From Mesorhizobium atlanticum (GTDB lineage Bacteria; Pseudomonadota; Alphaproteobacteria; Rhizobiales; Rhizobiaceae), in assembly GCF_003289965.1 (NCBI RefSeq), contig NZ_QMBQ01000001.1, forward strand, positions 310,001-374,000: DNA of 64,000 nucleotides. The letters run 5' to 3'. Position 1 is the stretch's first letter, and every line of letters begins with the position of its first letter. The position numbers and the translations under genes were made by a program. Positions 1-9,347 of the stretch are shown in pieces. The notes beneath the pieces were generated by a model. It was given only the letters and a program-made list of their open reading frames with translations. It was not told the origin of the DNA and searched no databases.

Positions 1-211
1 CTCGTCTTATGTTGTCTATCTTCGTTAGCGGGCGGAATGCCGCTAATCAAGCTGAAAGATGGTCCTGCGGGCAACGCAACGCCACAGGACCGGTTTTTGC
101 CCGAACCGCCGGGTTGCGGGCCGCATTACACGAAAAATGACGGGCGTCCAAGCCGAAATGGCTGTTTTCACAGGCGCCCGGGGATTGGCCTCCCCTTAGA
201 TCGTTACCCCC

Positions 212-949
212 TTAGATCATCGCCATGCCGCCATTCACGTGAATGGTCTGGCCGGTGACGTAAGCCGCCTCGTTGGAAGCAAGGTAGGCGACGGCGGACG
301 CGACCTCGGCGCTGGTGCCCATGCGCCTTGTCGGGATGGCGGCCATGATCGTCTCTTTCTGCTTGTCGTTGAGCTTGTCGGTCATGGCCGATTCGATGAA
401 GCCCGGGGCGACGCAGTTGACGGTGATGTTGCGGGTGGCGATCTCCTGCGCCAGCGACTTGGAAAAGCCGATCATGCCGGCCTTGGAGGCGCAGTAATTG
501 GTCTGGCCGGGATTGCCGGTGACGCCGACCACCGAGGTGATGTTGATGATGCGGCCATGGCGGCGGCGCATCATCGGATGGGTCAGCTCGCGGGTCAGCC
601 GGAACACGGCGGTGAGGTTGACCTCGATCACGCTGTCCCAGTCGGCATCCGACATCCGCACGAACAGGCCGTCCTTGGTGATGCCGGCATTGTTGACCAG
701 GATGTCGACGCCTTCGAGATCCGCCTCCGCTTTCTGGCCGAGCGCCTTGACCGCGTCGCGGTCGGTCAAATCGGCCGGAAACAGCTTTACGCGCTCGCCG
801 AGATCGCCAGCCAACGCTTCCAGCTTCTCCACGCGCGTGCCGTGCAGGCCGACGATGGCGCCCTGGCTGTGCAGCACCCTGGCGATCGCCTCGCCGATGC
901 CTCCCGATGCGCCGGTGACGAGCGCCTTGCGGCCGGTCAGTTCGAACAT
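212..949 (-). CDS. fabG: 3-oxoacyl-ACP reductase FabG
   Basis: Short-chain dehydrogenase of 245 aa that reduces 3-oxoacyl-ACP with NADPH in the type II fatty-acid elongation cycle (cytoplasm). Visible are the N-terminal nucleotide motif TGASGGIG, the NNAG motif, the catalytic Ser in NITSVVG, the YxxxK pair in NYCASK and the FabG-typical C-terminus GGMAMI. The start has a clear ribosome site (AGGAGAG) just upstream. It lies 60 bp downstream of fabD on the same strand, the usual fabD-fabG order; acpP would be expected just beyond the left edge. Family and role are secure. Confidence 0.96.
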   Translation of the reverse strand: MFELTGRKALVTGASGGIGEAIARVLHSQGAIVGLHGTRVEKLEALAGDLGERVKLFPADLTDRDAVKALGQKAEADLEGVDILVNNAGITKDGLFVRMSDADWDSVIEVNLTAVFRLTRELTHPMMRRRHGRIINITSVVGVTGNPGQTNYCASKAGMIGFSKSLAQEIATRNITVNCVAPGFIESAMTDKLNDKQKETIMAAIPTRRMGTSAEVASAVAYLASNEAAYVTGQTIHVNGGMAMI

Positions 950-1009
950 TTTTCTCTCCTGATCTCAGAGAGGCACCCTTGGCACAGGTGCCGTCAAATC
1001 GCCAGCCTG

Positions 1010-1951
1010 TCAGCCAAGCGCCGCCAGCGCCGCCTCGACGTCGGCCGCCGTGCCGACGGTGCCCGTCGCGATGTCGCGGTTGATGCGGCGGGCCAGGCCG
1101 GACAGCACCTTGCCGGCGCCGATCTCGTAGAGCGTCGCGACGCCGTTGGCGCCGAACCACTCCACCGTCTCGCGCCAGCGCACACGGCCGGTCACCTGCT
1201 GGACCAGGCGGCGGGCGATCTCTTCCGGGTCGCTGGTCGGCGTCACGGTAACGTTGGAGACGACCGGGACCACCGGCGCCTGCTTTGCCACGCCGGCCAG
1301 CGCCTCCCGCATGATGTCGGCCGCAGGCGCCATCAGCGCCGAATGGAAGGGGGCCGAAACCTGCAGCATCAGCGCCCGCTTGGCGCCCTTTTCAGTACAC
1401 AGCTTCGCCGCCAGCTCGACCGCCGCCTTGGCGCCGGAAATCACCAGCTGGCCGCCGCCATTGTCGTTGGCGACCTGGCAGACAGAGCCTTTGGCCGCTT
1501 CCGCGCACGCCGCTTCGACATCGGCATGCTCCAGCCCGATGATGGCAGCCATGGCGCCCTCGCCGGCCGGCACCGCAGCCTGCATGGCGTTGCCACGGGT
1601 GCGCAGGAGCTTCGCCGCGTCGCCGACCGAAACGAAGCCGGCCGCGGCAAGCGCGGAATATTCGCCCAGCGAATGGCCGGCCACATAGGCTACCTTGTCC
1701 TTTAGCGAGAAGCCGCGCGCTTCGAGCGCCCGCATCGCCGCCAGCGACACCGCCATCAGCGCCGGCTGGGCGTTGGCGGTCAGCGTCAGCGTCTCTTCCG
1801 GCCCTTCCCAGATCAGTTTCGACAGGTTTTCGCCGAGCGCGGCATCCACTTCCTCGAAGACGCGGCGCGCTTCCGGGAACGCATCGGCGAGGTCCTTGCC
1901 CATGCCTACGGCCTGGCTGCCCTGTCCCGGAAAGGTAAATGCGACGGCCAT
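1010..1951 (-). CDS. fabD: malonyl-CoA:ACP transacylase FabD
   Basis: Enzyme of 313 aa, the family's normal length, that moves the malonyl group from CoA to acyl carrier protein to supply fatty-acid elongation. The N-terminal FPGQGSQ motif and the nucleophile elbow GHSLGEYSALAAAG (active Ser) are both present, as is the C-terminal GAGKVLSGL stretch. First gene of a fabD-fabG unit, with about 230-280 bp of shared upstream region to the divergent sulfatase-family gene. Confidence 0.96.
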   Translation of the reverse strand: MAVAFTFPGQGSQAVGMGKDLADAFPEARRVFEEVDAALGENLSKLIWEGPEETLTLTANAQPALMAVSLAAMRALEARGFSLKDKVAYVAGHSLGEYSALAAAGFVSVGDAAKLLRTRGNAMQAAVPAGEGAMAAIIGLEHADVEAACAEAAKGSVCQVANDNGGGQLVISGAKAAVELAAKLCTEKGAKRALMLQVSAPFHSALMAPAADIMREALAGVAKQAPVVPVVSNVTVTPTSDPEEIARRLVQQVTGRVRWRETVEWFGANGVATLYEIGAGKVLSGLARRINRDIATGTVGTAADVEAALAALG

Positions 1952-2228
1952 TTTTGGTCTCTCCAGAGGCTGGTTTTCCCTGCCTCTGGCGCAAGGCGCA
2001 CAGCCAAGTCAAGCCCGCGGGGATCCCTTTAACCCGTATTTCAGCCGGAAAACCGGGCTGACTCCCTGTTCCGAAAGGCTTTTTGGCGATCACACCTGAT
2101 GAAAACCGCTCACGTTTACTTTGCTGGCTCTTCATATTTCCGCTACAGGCGCTAGCTTTGCGTGACATTTTGATGACAGAGCCGTGACGCGCGTGGAAGG
2201 CGTGTTGCGTGGGCCCGGGGGACGTAGA

Positions 2229-4157
2229 GTGGCAAGGATCAGGAAAGGCACGGCCAAGCCCGTGCCTCAATTTTTGGAAGACGATCCGTCCACCGGCTAC
2301 CTGCCGGGACGACCCTGGCCGACGGTGCGCTACGGCCTGGCAACACTTCTTGTCTCCGCCCTGCTCGTCTTCGCAATCGAATGGATCGTGCGCGGCGACT
2401 TTTTCGGCACGGTCGATTTCTTCCTGCAGCCCTTCAAGCCGGGCTGGACCACCATCATCGTCTTCGCGCTGGTGCTGGTCGGGCTCGACGCGGTGCTTGG
2501 CCGCAGCCATCAGAGCCTGATGATCGTGGCGCCGCTGACGCTGGCGCTCGCCTTTGTCGGTCACCAGAAATCGCACTATCTCGGCGACCCGCTCTATCCG
2601 ACGGATTTCCTGTTTGCCCGCCAGATCATGGCGCTGATGCCGCTTCTGGTGCGCGAACGGCCATGGACGGCCATCATGCTGGCCGCGGCAATCGTCGGCG
2701 GGCTGGCGCTGCTGGTCTATGGCTGGCGGACCTGGCGCCGGCGGGTGCCGATCCTCAGCCGCAAGGGCCGCTTGGCGCGGCTGGCGCTTGCCGTGCCGTT
2801 GCTGGCCTTCTTCGTCTCGATCATGGACTACGCCACCTTCTCCTGGACGCGCGACCGGCTGCAGATCATCCCGATCATGTGGGACCAGAAGGAAAACTAC
2901 GCCTCGAACGGCTTTGCGCTGGCCTTCGCGATGAATGTGCCGATGGCGCATGTCTCGGCCCCGCCCGGCTATTCCGACAAGACGATGGCCGCGATCCAGC
3001 GCTCCGGCGTCGCCGCTTCGGTGCCGGATGAGAAGCCCGATATCGTCGTGGTGATGAGCGAATCCTTCTGGGATCCGACGCAGCTGCCCGGCGTCAGCAT
3101 CAAGCCGGATCCGATCCCGACCGTGCGGGCCCTGCGCTCCGGCTCGATGTTCTCGCCCGAGTTCGGCGGCATGACCGCCAATATCGAGTTCGAGGCGCTG
3201 ACCGGCTTCTCCAACGCCTTCCTGCCGGCCGGCTCGATCCCCTACCAGCAATATGTGCGCACCCCAACGCCATCTCTGGCGACCTTCCTCAAGAGCGAGG
3301 GCTACCGGGCGCGCGCCATCCATCCCGGCACCAACTGGTTCTGGAACCGGGGCGCCGTCTATGCCGATTTCGGCTTCAGCGACTTCCGCTCCGAAGAAAC
3401 GCTGCCGCCCATGGAAAAGCGCGGGCCGCTGGCTTCCGACGCTGCGATGACCGACGAGATCATCCGCGAGGCCGATGCCAGCGACGATCCGGTGTTCCTG
3501 TTCGCCGTCAGCCTGCAGAACCATGGCCCTTACGAGCCTTATCGCTATTACAATCCGACGCATTCGGTCGATGCGCCGATCAGTTCCTGGGCGCGGGAAT
3601 CGCTGCTTTCCTATGCCGAGGGCTCGGGCGACGCCGACCGCGGCCTGCAGCGGCTGGTCGACTGGGCGAAGAAGCGTGAGCGGCCGACCATCATCGCCTT
3701 CTTCGGCGACCACCTGCCGCCGCTCGGACCCGTCTATGTCGAGACCGGCTTCCTCAAAGACAATGTCGCGCCACGCAAGGAGCCGAATCCGGAAGCCGCG
3801 CTCGAACACCACGACACGCCGCTGGTCATCTGGTCGAACCGCTCCGGTCCGGTGCAGAACCTGGGCGCCGTGAGCCCTGCCTTCCTGCCCTATCACATCC
3901 TGACTACGGCCGGCATCACGCACCCCTACTACACCGGCTTCCTCGGCGCGCTGCGCGAGCATTACCGGGTGGTCGACCGCAACCTGCTGCTGACGCCCGC
4001 GGGCGAAGCGACGCCGGACTGGGCGAGGCAGAAGCAGATCGACCCGAAGATCAACGACTTCCGCCTCATCCAGTACGACATGATGTTCGGCAAGCGCCAC
4101 TCGGCGCCCGACTTCTTCCCCGAGACGGTGGACAAGCTCGTCGCGCATACGAGTTGA
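2229..4157 (+). CDS. LTA-synthase/OpgB-like membrane sulfatase-family protein
   Basis: Membrane protein of about 642 aa with four to five N-terminal transmembrane segments and a C-terminal alkaline-phosphatase-superfamily domain. The domain has the metal/nucleophile region VVMSESFWDPT, the substrate-site segment GTNWFWNRG and the metal motif FFGDHLPP. Relatives transfer phosphoglycerol to glycans or glucans (LtaS, OpgB; in rhizobia possibly cyclic beta-glucans); the exact substrate here is inferred only. The GTG at 2229 has GGGGGACG at a good distance; a GTG at 2184 in the same frame is an alternative. The last 225 bp are duplicated at 11950-12174. Confidence 0.82.
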   Translation: MARIRKGTAKPVPQFLEDDPSTGYLPGRPWPTVRYGLATLLVSALLVFAIEWIVRGDFFGTVDFFLQPFKPGWTTIIVFALVLVGLDAVLGRSHQSLMIVAPLTLALAFVGHQKSHYLGDPLYPTDFLFARQIMALMPLLVRERPWTAIMLAAAIVGGLALLVYGWRTWRRRVPILSRKGRLARLALAVPLLAFFVSIMDYATFSWTRDRLQIIPIMWDQKENYASNGFALAFAMNVPMAHVSAPPGYSDKTMAAIQRSGVAASVPDEKPDIVVVMSESFWDPTQLPGVSIKPDPIPTVRALRSGSMFSPEFGGMTANIEFEALTGFSNAFLPAGSIPYQQYVRTPTPSLATFLKSEGYRARAIHPGTNWFWNRGAVYADFGFSDFRSEETLPPMEKRGPLASDAAMTDEIIREADASDDPVFLFAVSLQNHGPYEPYRYYNPTHSVDAPISSWARESLLSYAEGSGDADRGLQRLVDWAKKRERPTIIAFFGDHLPPLGPVYVETGFLKDNVAPRKEPNPEAALEHHDTPLVIWSNRSGPVQNLGAVSPAFLPYHILTTAGITHPYYTGFLGALREHYRVVDRNLLLTPAGEATPDWARQKQIDPKINDFRLIQYDMMFGKRHSAPDFFPETVDKLVAHTS

Positions 4158-4160
4158 GCG
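3933..4160 (+). repeat. 228-bp direct repeat, left copy
   Basis: Covers the last 75 codons of the sulfatase-family gene, its stop codon and three following bases. It matches 11950-12177 base for base except at 4120 (C versus T) and 4154 (T versus C). The two copies bracket about 7.8 kb of unrelated genes, as expected of an acquired segment that rebuilt the 3' end of its target gene. Confidence 0.93.
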
Positions 4161-4432
4161 ATTGTTGCAGCCGCGGTTGATGCTGCAGCCAAGTTAGTCA
4201 GCGAGTGACCAGAGCAGCTGAAAAGGCGTCTCCGGGGACCTGAAACGGACCGGTAGCATTGGATCGCGATGTCCTGGAAAGCTGCCGTTCGCACAAAGAC
4301 AACAGCAAGCAGTCGAGGCGCTGCCACGCTATCGCGCAGAAGAACAGAAACTGGTCGGTGGATATATGCCTGCAGTTCAACTAACATTTCCAGCGGGAAG
4401 GCATTATCTCAGACTCTCAACGCAGGACGGCG

Positions 4433-5125
4433 ATGCTGGCGAACGATTCAACCCGAAAGAGGCGCTCCAGCCCACGTACGCCCTCGCATGAACGTGCTAT
4501 CGAGCGCTACGAAACCCTTCTGGACAGCGTCGACGCGCTGCTCCGCACACATGACCCCGATGATATCGGCCTCTATCAGATTGCCGAACATGCCGAAGTG
4601 CCGAACGCTTCGATTTATCACTTCTTCCCGACCAAGGACGCAGCGTTTCTCGGTTTGGTTCAGAGATATTTGAAAGGGTTTGCACAGCTCAAGAATGCAC
4701 CCGTACCAGCCGAATATCTCTATAGCTGGCAGGGCGTCATCGATTGGGATTTGAAGCGTTCCGTCAAGTTTTATCACGAACACACGCCAGCGATGAAGTT
4801 GTTTCTCGGCCAGTACGGGGGCATAGAAACCAGTCGGGCGGAAGCTGTTTATCACGAGAAAATGGCATCGCAGGCCTATCGGCGGCTGGAGCAATATTTC
4901 GAGATGCCCAAGCTGCGGGATGCGGCGAAGCTCTTTTATATTTCCACGGAGATCGTCGATGCGGTTCTATCGATCTCCTATTTGAAGTTCGGAATGATCA
5001 AGGAGGAATATCGCCTTGATGCGTTTCGGGCCGCAGTGGCGTATTGCCGCCTGGTTTTACCCGAGATCACCGAGCCCAAAGATAAACCGGACGATCGCAA
5101 CCAGACCGAGGTCGAGATTCAGTGA
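4433..5125 (+). CDS. TetR-family transcriptional regulator
   Basis: 230-aa protein with an N-terminal helix-turn-helix of the TetR type: GLYQIAEHAEVPNASIYHFF followed by the conserved PTKDA. The C-terminal ligand domain is of no recognised subfamily. It lies tail to tail with the transporter/hydrolase operon inside the repeat-bracketed insert, so it may control that operon, although no TetR-like operator was identified with certainty. The N-terminal 20 residues are basic and probably disordered. The ATG has only a weak AGGACG ribosome site. Confidence 0.85.
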   Translation: MLANDSTRKRRSSPRTPSHERAIERYETLLDSVDALLRTHDPDDIGLYQIAEHAEVPNASIYHFFPTKDAAFLGLVQRYLKGFAQLKNAPVPAEYLYSWQGVIDWDLKRSVKFYHEHTPAMKLFLGQYGGIETSRAEAVYHEKMASQAYRRLEQYFEMPKLRDAAKLFYISTEIVDAVLSISYLKFGMIKEEYRLDAFRAAVAYCRLVLPEITEPKDKPDDRNQTEVEIQ

Positions 5126-5175
5126 ACGACCTCGGGTTTTTCTGCGCCGGTACCCAACACTTCTTATATGCCGCC

Positions 5176-6588
5176 TCAGCCAACCCGGACCCTATATGGT
5201 TCCAACGGTGTATTGTCAGTGAGGCTTTGAATTCCGTTCGAAGTCACCACGAAGCAATCGCCTAGATTGGCGCCAGCGACGCCCGGTTCCAGCCACTGGG
5301 AGTGAAGCACGAAGACCATGCCTTCCTCCAGCCGATCGTAATTGTTTGAAGACACATTGTAGAGCGGCATGCCGGGCATCGAGACCTCGTGACCAAGGTT
5401 GGGATTATGGGGCCCCCTCTGGACAGGATAGACATGCCTCAGCTGGCGACCCTGCCTCTCCCAATCGACGTCCGGCACATATTGCTGAACCACCTCACGC
5501 GGACCGCCGTCAGGCATGGACTCCCAGTTGAACGGCATCGTTCTTGCTTCTGCATCCCGTAAATATCCGCGCTCGATGAACGGTGCGAAAGAGGCTTCGT
5601 TGACTTCGCGAAAAAGGATTCCGGGGCGCGCCATGGCTGCGGCTCGTTTCACGCCCTCGGTACACATGTCCAGCACGTCTTCCTGCTTCGCGGTCAATTC
5701 TCCGACAGCGATCATTCTCGATGATTGGGCAAAATATCCGCGATAGGTCACGTTCGATATATAGAGGTTTATCAGGTCGCCAGGCGCCACGACGTGTCCA
5801 TAAGGCCTTCCGCAATGGGTGCCGAACCGGTTGATTCCAATCTGATATCCATCCCCGGTCTCACCGCCGCGAGACAATTGAGCAAAGGTGAAAGCAGCAT
5901 AGATTTCGTAGTCGGTGACGCCTGGGCGGATAACGTGGTAGGCAGCCTGAATTCCGATATCGATCAGTTGTGATGCGGCGCGAAAGATTTCGATCTCCTT
6001 CGGAGAGCGAATTCGCTGCATGCGATCGATCATGCCATTTTCGAGCGAGAACCCGGCGTTCGGCAGGAGCTCGCACAGCAACTTCCAATATGGCTCCGAG
6101 GTATGGTCGCCTATGAGACCGATCCGCCCCTTATCAAGTTTCGAGTCGCGCAGGATCTTGCTGGCCGCCTGTGCTGCCTTTTGCAGGGGGACCCCAGGTC
6201 GATCCGCATATTCGCGTCCCCAGCATCCGACTTGCCAGATCTTCTCCACCAGCAGCGGCTCGCCGCCTGGCGGCAGCACCACGGAGTCGCTGAAGAAGGA
6301 CACCAGTTGGATCGCCTGGTCGGCGTCGGTCGGGATGATGAGCAGGCCTTCGCGTGACCAGTCGCATATGTAGCGCAGGTACGAATTGGATGTGTGATAC
6401 CAGCCGACATCGTCCGCGTGCACGACAAGCGCGTCATACTCGCCGACGGTTGCCGCGCGCCGAATCCGCCGCAGCCGCTCCACGAACTCGGATTGCGGGA
6501 GCGGGTCGACCGGCACGAATTCGAAGGTCGGCTCGAAACCTTCAAGCAGCTTTTCCGTCTTGTTTGAAAACCTGTACGCCGATTTCAT
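5176..6588 (-). CDS. creatinase/M24-fold hydrolase lacking metal ligands
   Basis: 470-aa protein with the two-domain creatinase/Xaa-Pro aminopeptidase layout: an N-terminal creatinase-N-like domain (about residues 30-215) and a C-terminal pita-bread domain (about 225-465). In metal-dependent M24 enzymes two Asp, one His and two Glu bind the metals. Here the Asp positions read INLYIS and GYFAQSSR (no Asp), the His segment LGHEVSM is kept, and the Glu positions read VLHSQW and NLGDCF (no Glu). That resembles metal-free creatinase more than a peptidase. The start overlaps the stop of the upstream gene by 4 bp (ATGA), so it is the last gene of the operon. Substrate unknown; a small amidine, betaine or amide taken up by the importer is a reasonable guess. 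Confidence 0.8.
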   Translation of the reverse strand: MKSAYRFSNKTEKLLEGFEPTFEFVPVDPLPQSEFVERLRRIRRAATVGEYDALVVHADDVGWYHTSNSYLRYICDWSREGLLIIPTDADQAIQLVSFFSDSVVLPPGGEPLLVEKIWQVGCWGREYADRPGVPLQKAAQAASKILRDSKLDKGRIGLIGDHTSEPYWKLLCELLPNAGFSLENGMIDRMQRIRSPKEIEIFRAASQLIDIGIQAAYHVIRPGVTDYEIYAAFTFAQLSRGGETGDGYQIGINRFGTHCGRPYGHVVAPGDLINLYISNVTYRGYFAQSSRMIAVGELTAKQEDVLDMCTEGVKRAAAMARPGILFREVNEASFAPFIERGYLRDAEARTMPFNWESMPDGGPREVVQQYVPDVDWERQGRQLRHVYPVQRGPHNPNLGHEVSMPGMPLYNVSSNNYDRLEEGMVFVLHSQWLEPGVAGANLGDCFVVTSNGIQSLTDNTPLEPYRVRVG

Positions 6589-7475
6589 CGCGCAGCCACA
6601 TTGTCGATGATGTCGCTGTAGGCGACCGGCTGTTCGATGAGGCCGTAGGCCATGATCATGTTCTGGTAGCGCGCGAAAGGTGCGGGTCTGACTGTCATGT
6701 CGGGTGACCACGTGCGATGCGAATGCATTCGTTCTACCGAGGCGGCGAGCACGTGTTGCGATACGTTCGCGAAATCTGGCGCGATAAGCGCGGCAGTCTC
6801 CGCCGGCGGATGATTGTCGATCCACGCCGCCGCCTCGGACAAGGCTCTGACGAAACCTTCGAGTTCCTGCCTATTCCTTTCGAGATAGGCCGGCGTCGTG
6901 TAATAGACACTCCACGGGACCTCGCCGCCGGACGTGGCTATGTCGGTCGCGACATGATAGCCCTCGCGCACGAGCGCTTCCGCCTGCGGCGAATAAACAA
7001 GATAGAAATCCGTGAAGCCGCCACGCCACAAACGGTTGGTCGTGCTTTCATCAAGATCGCGGATAAACTTGATGCGATCGAGGTCGACTCCGTTCTCCAG
7101 CAATACGCCTTCCAGGTACATCCATTGGCTTGTGGACGAGGCCGATATCAGCAGCTTCTTTCCGTAAAGATCGCTCCACCGGAAGTTCGGGCAAGGCTCC
7201 CTTGAGACGATCACCTGGGTGTTCCTGCCGCAGAGCTGGGCGAAGATCCGCAATTCCTCCAGCCGGCCGCGGTACATCAGCGGAATCCATACTCCTCCTC
7301 TTGCAATGTCCGCGCCGCCGTCGGCCAGCACATCCGCAAGCCACGATCCTCCAGGTCCGGAATTGTAATTGACGTCGATGGTCAATCCGTAACGGGCAAA
7401 CAAGCCGAGGTTCTCTGCAACATGATGCGGCACATAGGTGAGATGTTCTTCGGCGATGAGGCGAATTTTTTTCAT
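6585..7475 (-). CDS. NMT1/THI5-like substrate-binding protein without signal peptide
   Basis: 296-aa protein of the SsuA/THI5-like periplasmic-binding fold (opening MKKIRLIAEEHLTYVPHHVA, a GPGGS loop near residue 40, then ADIARGGVW). It begins directly with the mature fold and has no hydrophobic signal segment, even if the upstream in-frame ATG at 7538 is used. AAGGATC ahead of 7475 supports this start. It sits between the second permease and the M24-like hydrolase, overlapping the latter by 4 bp. Either it works in the cytoplasm, as a sensor or an enzyme related to Thi5, or it is exported in a non-standard way. Confidence 0.75.
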   Translation of the reverse strand: MKKIRLIAEEHLTYVPHHVAENLGLFARYGLTIDVNYNSGPGGSWLADVLADGGADIARGGVWIPLMYRGRLEELRIFAQLCGRNTQVIVSREPCPNFRWSDLYGKKLLISASSTSQWMYLEGVLLENGVDLDRIKFIRDLDESTTNRLWRGGFTDFYLVYSPQAEALVREGYHVATDIATSGGEVPWSVYYTTPAYLERNRQELEGFVRALSEAAAWIDNHPPAETAALIAPDFANVSQHVLAASVERMHSHRTWSPDMTVRPAPFARYQNMIMAYGLIEQPVAYSDIIDNVAAR

Positions 7476-7518
7476 ATGAAATAGATCCTTGTAGTCTCTA
7501 TGCGGGATGCACAACGCA

Positions 7519-8334
7519 TCACTTCTTGGCTTCGGCACGCCGCCGTGAGACCTCGTAGACGATGGCGATGAGCAGGGTGAGCGTCACAATCGCGATGGCA
7601 AGCGCGCTGATTTCAGGGGTCAGTCCGACCCGGATACGGCCGGCAAGCACGGTGGTCAGGGTCTTGTCGGCGAGGATGGTGAATGTGGTGGCGTTGAACT
7701 CCTCCACGGAGGAGAGCAGCGACAATACTGCCGATGAGATCAATGCCGGCCGAAGGAACGGCAATGTGATGTGCAGGAATATCTGAAGCGGGTTCGCTCC
7801 CAGGTCGAGTGCCGCCTCTTCCTGGCTTCGGTCGAATCTCTGCAGGCGGGCAAGAACGATCAGCATGCAAAGAGTCGAGATGAAAGTTATCTGGGCGGCA
7901 ACGGTCAGGAATATGCCGTTGTAGAGCAACGGCAGGCCGGTCTGGCGCGTAACCCCCCGCCAGAACACGACGGTTGCGACGCCGGTGATGATGCCCGGCG
8001 TCAGCATCGGGGAAATCACGACGACATAGTAAATGGGACGAAACCGCGCCTTCAGCTGCTCCATGACCATCGCCCCCGCGGTGCCGATTGGAACCGTCAG
8101 CAGGGTGACCAAAACCGCGATGATGAGGCTGTTGCGAAGCCCATCCATCAGGTCGTGGCTGTAAGGCAGCTTTTCGAACCAGGCGAAGGTCAGTCCCTCG
8201 ATCGGCCAAGCCTGCGGATAGGACGGCAGGTTGACGGCCGAGACGGCCATGACCGCGAGCGGCGCCAGCAACAACCCGAGAAACGCCCCGAGATAAATCC
8301 GGAATACAATACGGTGCGATCGTGCCGGCTTCAT
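7519..8334 (-). CDS. ABC transporter permease, PotC-like
   Basis: 271-aa inner-membrane permease of the spermidine/putrescine (PotC/YdcV) class with about six transmembrane helices and the EAA loop EEAALDLGANPLQIFLHITLP that docks the ATPase. Its ATG overlaps the stop of the preceding permease gene by 4 bp, indicating translational coupling. Third gene of the operon after the ATPase and the PotB-like permease; substrate not deducible from the permease. Confidence 0.9.
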   Translation of the reverse strand: MKPARSHRIVFRIYLGAFLGLLLAPLAVMAVSAVNLPSYPQAWPIEGLTFAWFEKLPYSHDLMDGLRNSLIIAVLVTLLTVPIGTAGAMVMEQLKARFRPIYYVVVISPMLTPGIITGVATVVFWRGVTRQTGLPLLYNGIFLTVAAQITFISTLCMLIVLARLQRFDRSQEEAALDLGANPLQIFLHITLPFLRPALISSAVLSLLSSVEEFNATTFTILADKTLTTVLAGRIRVGLTPEISALAIAIVTLTLLIAIVYEVSRRRAEAKK

Positions 8335-9347
8335 CGTGCGATCTGCCCAAGCTTAAGGCCGAGTATTCTAAGCGAGAGAAGGACGAAGACCGTGCAACTG
8401 ACCAGGAGGATGACGGCATAGGCCGCGCCAAGCGGCCAGTTCAGCGCTTGGTAGAAGCGGTCATAGATGACGGGCGTGAACCAAAGCGTCCGCGGCCCGC
8501 CAAGAACGAGAGGGGCGGCGATCGAGCCCACGCAGGACATGAACGTCAAGGCGCAGCCCGATGCGATGCCTGGCTTGGCATATGGCATCACGATGAACAT
8601 GTGGACGTGCCACCACGGCGCTCCCAGGTCCCGGGCCGCTTCGATCTGGCTTTTGTCAAGGCTTTCCAGCGCGTTGTAGAGCGTGAAAACCATCGTCAGA
8701 ATGCAGGTGTAGCTAAGTCCCCAGTACAAGCCGACATTGTTGCCAATGAAGTCGACAGGCGTGCCGACAAGCCCTGTCGCGAGCAGCATTCTATTGACGA
8801 TCCCTGCGTCGGAGAGCAGCAGGCGAACCGCGAAAACCCGCAGGACCTCGTTTATCCAGTAAGGAAGGATAAGCAGGATGATCAGGCGCCTGAGAGCGCG
8901 CGGCAAGGCCGACTGCGCCATATAAAAGGCAATCGGGTAACATAGGATGAAGTTAAGCGCGGTAACCGCCACGCTGGCTGTGATCGTCGCTGCGTAGGCG
9001 CCCAAGTGAAGCGTGTTCAGAGAACCCGTTGAGCTTACCGGACCGAATACAAAGTACCGGTAATTTTCCAGCGTAAACACATCTTCGGGCCCGCCGATCT
9101 TTTTGGGCGGCAGATTGGGATGAAACGACAAATCGATCATTGCGATTTGCGGAAAAACGATCGTCAGGAACACCCAGGCCGAAACGGCAATGACGAGATA
9201 GATGCTGACGGCAGGCCCGTTTCGCCGGAAGAATCCCGGCCCTGGGGACGCGTTCGGCTGTCGTCTGAAAAGCCCTCCAGCCAACAGTATCGCCGTGACC
9301 AGGAACGGCAGCAGCAGGCAGAGCGACAGGGCGAGCGAACTCCTCAT
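8331..9347 (-). CDS. ABC transporter permease, PotB-like
   Basis: 338-aa inner-membrane permease of the PotB class, somewhat longer than usual because of an extended N-terminus with its own hydrophobic segment and a periplasmic loop. The EAA motif IEAARDLGAPWWHVHMFIVM is visible. It overlaps both neighbours by 4 bp (ATGA), so ATPase, PotB and PotC are made as one coupled set. The partner is the PotC-like permease at 7519-8334. Confidence 0.9.
   Translation of the reverse strand: MRSSLALSLCLLLPFLVTAILLAGGLFRRQPNASPGPGFFRRNGPAVSIYLVIAVSAWVFLTIVFPQIAMIDLSFHPNLPPKKIGGPEDVFTLENYRYFVFGPVSSTGSLNTLHLGAYAATITASVAVTALNFILCYPIAFYMAQSALPRALRRLIILLILPYWINEVLRVFAVRLLLSDAGIVNRMLLATGLVGTPVDFIGNNVGLYWGLSYTCILTMVFTLYNALESLDKSQIEAARDLGAPWWHVHMFIVMPYAKPGIASGCALTFMSCVGSIAAPLVLGGPRTLWFTPVIYDRFYQALNWPLGAAYAVILLVSCTVFVLLSLRILGLKLGQIAR

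Noticed and set aside
61..91. GGTCCTG/CAGGACC hairpin followed by GGTTTTT near the left edge
   Set aside because: It could be a terminator, but it reads on the plus strand where no gene precedes it, and the loop is long; too little context at the window edge.
239..1705. Long open frame on the plus strand opposite fabG and fabD
   Set aside because: It is the antisense shadow of two well-supported genes and its product is His/Arg/Asp/Gly-rich low-complexity sequence.
1392..4148. 918-codon open frame opposite the sulfatase-family gene and fabD
   Set aside because: Shadow of the coding strand in high-GC DNA; the same kind of frame appears again opposite the duplicate at 11.9-12.6 kb only because the DNA is duplicated.
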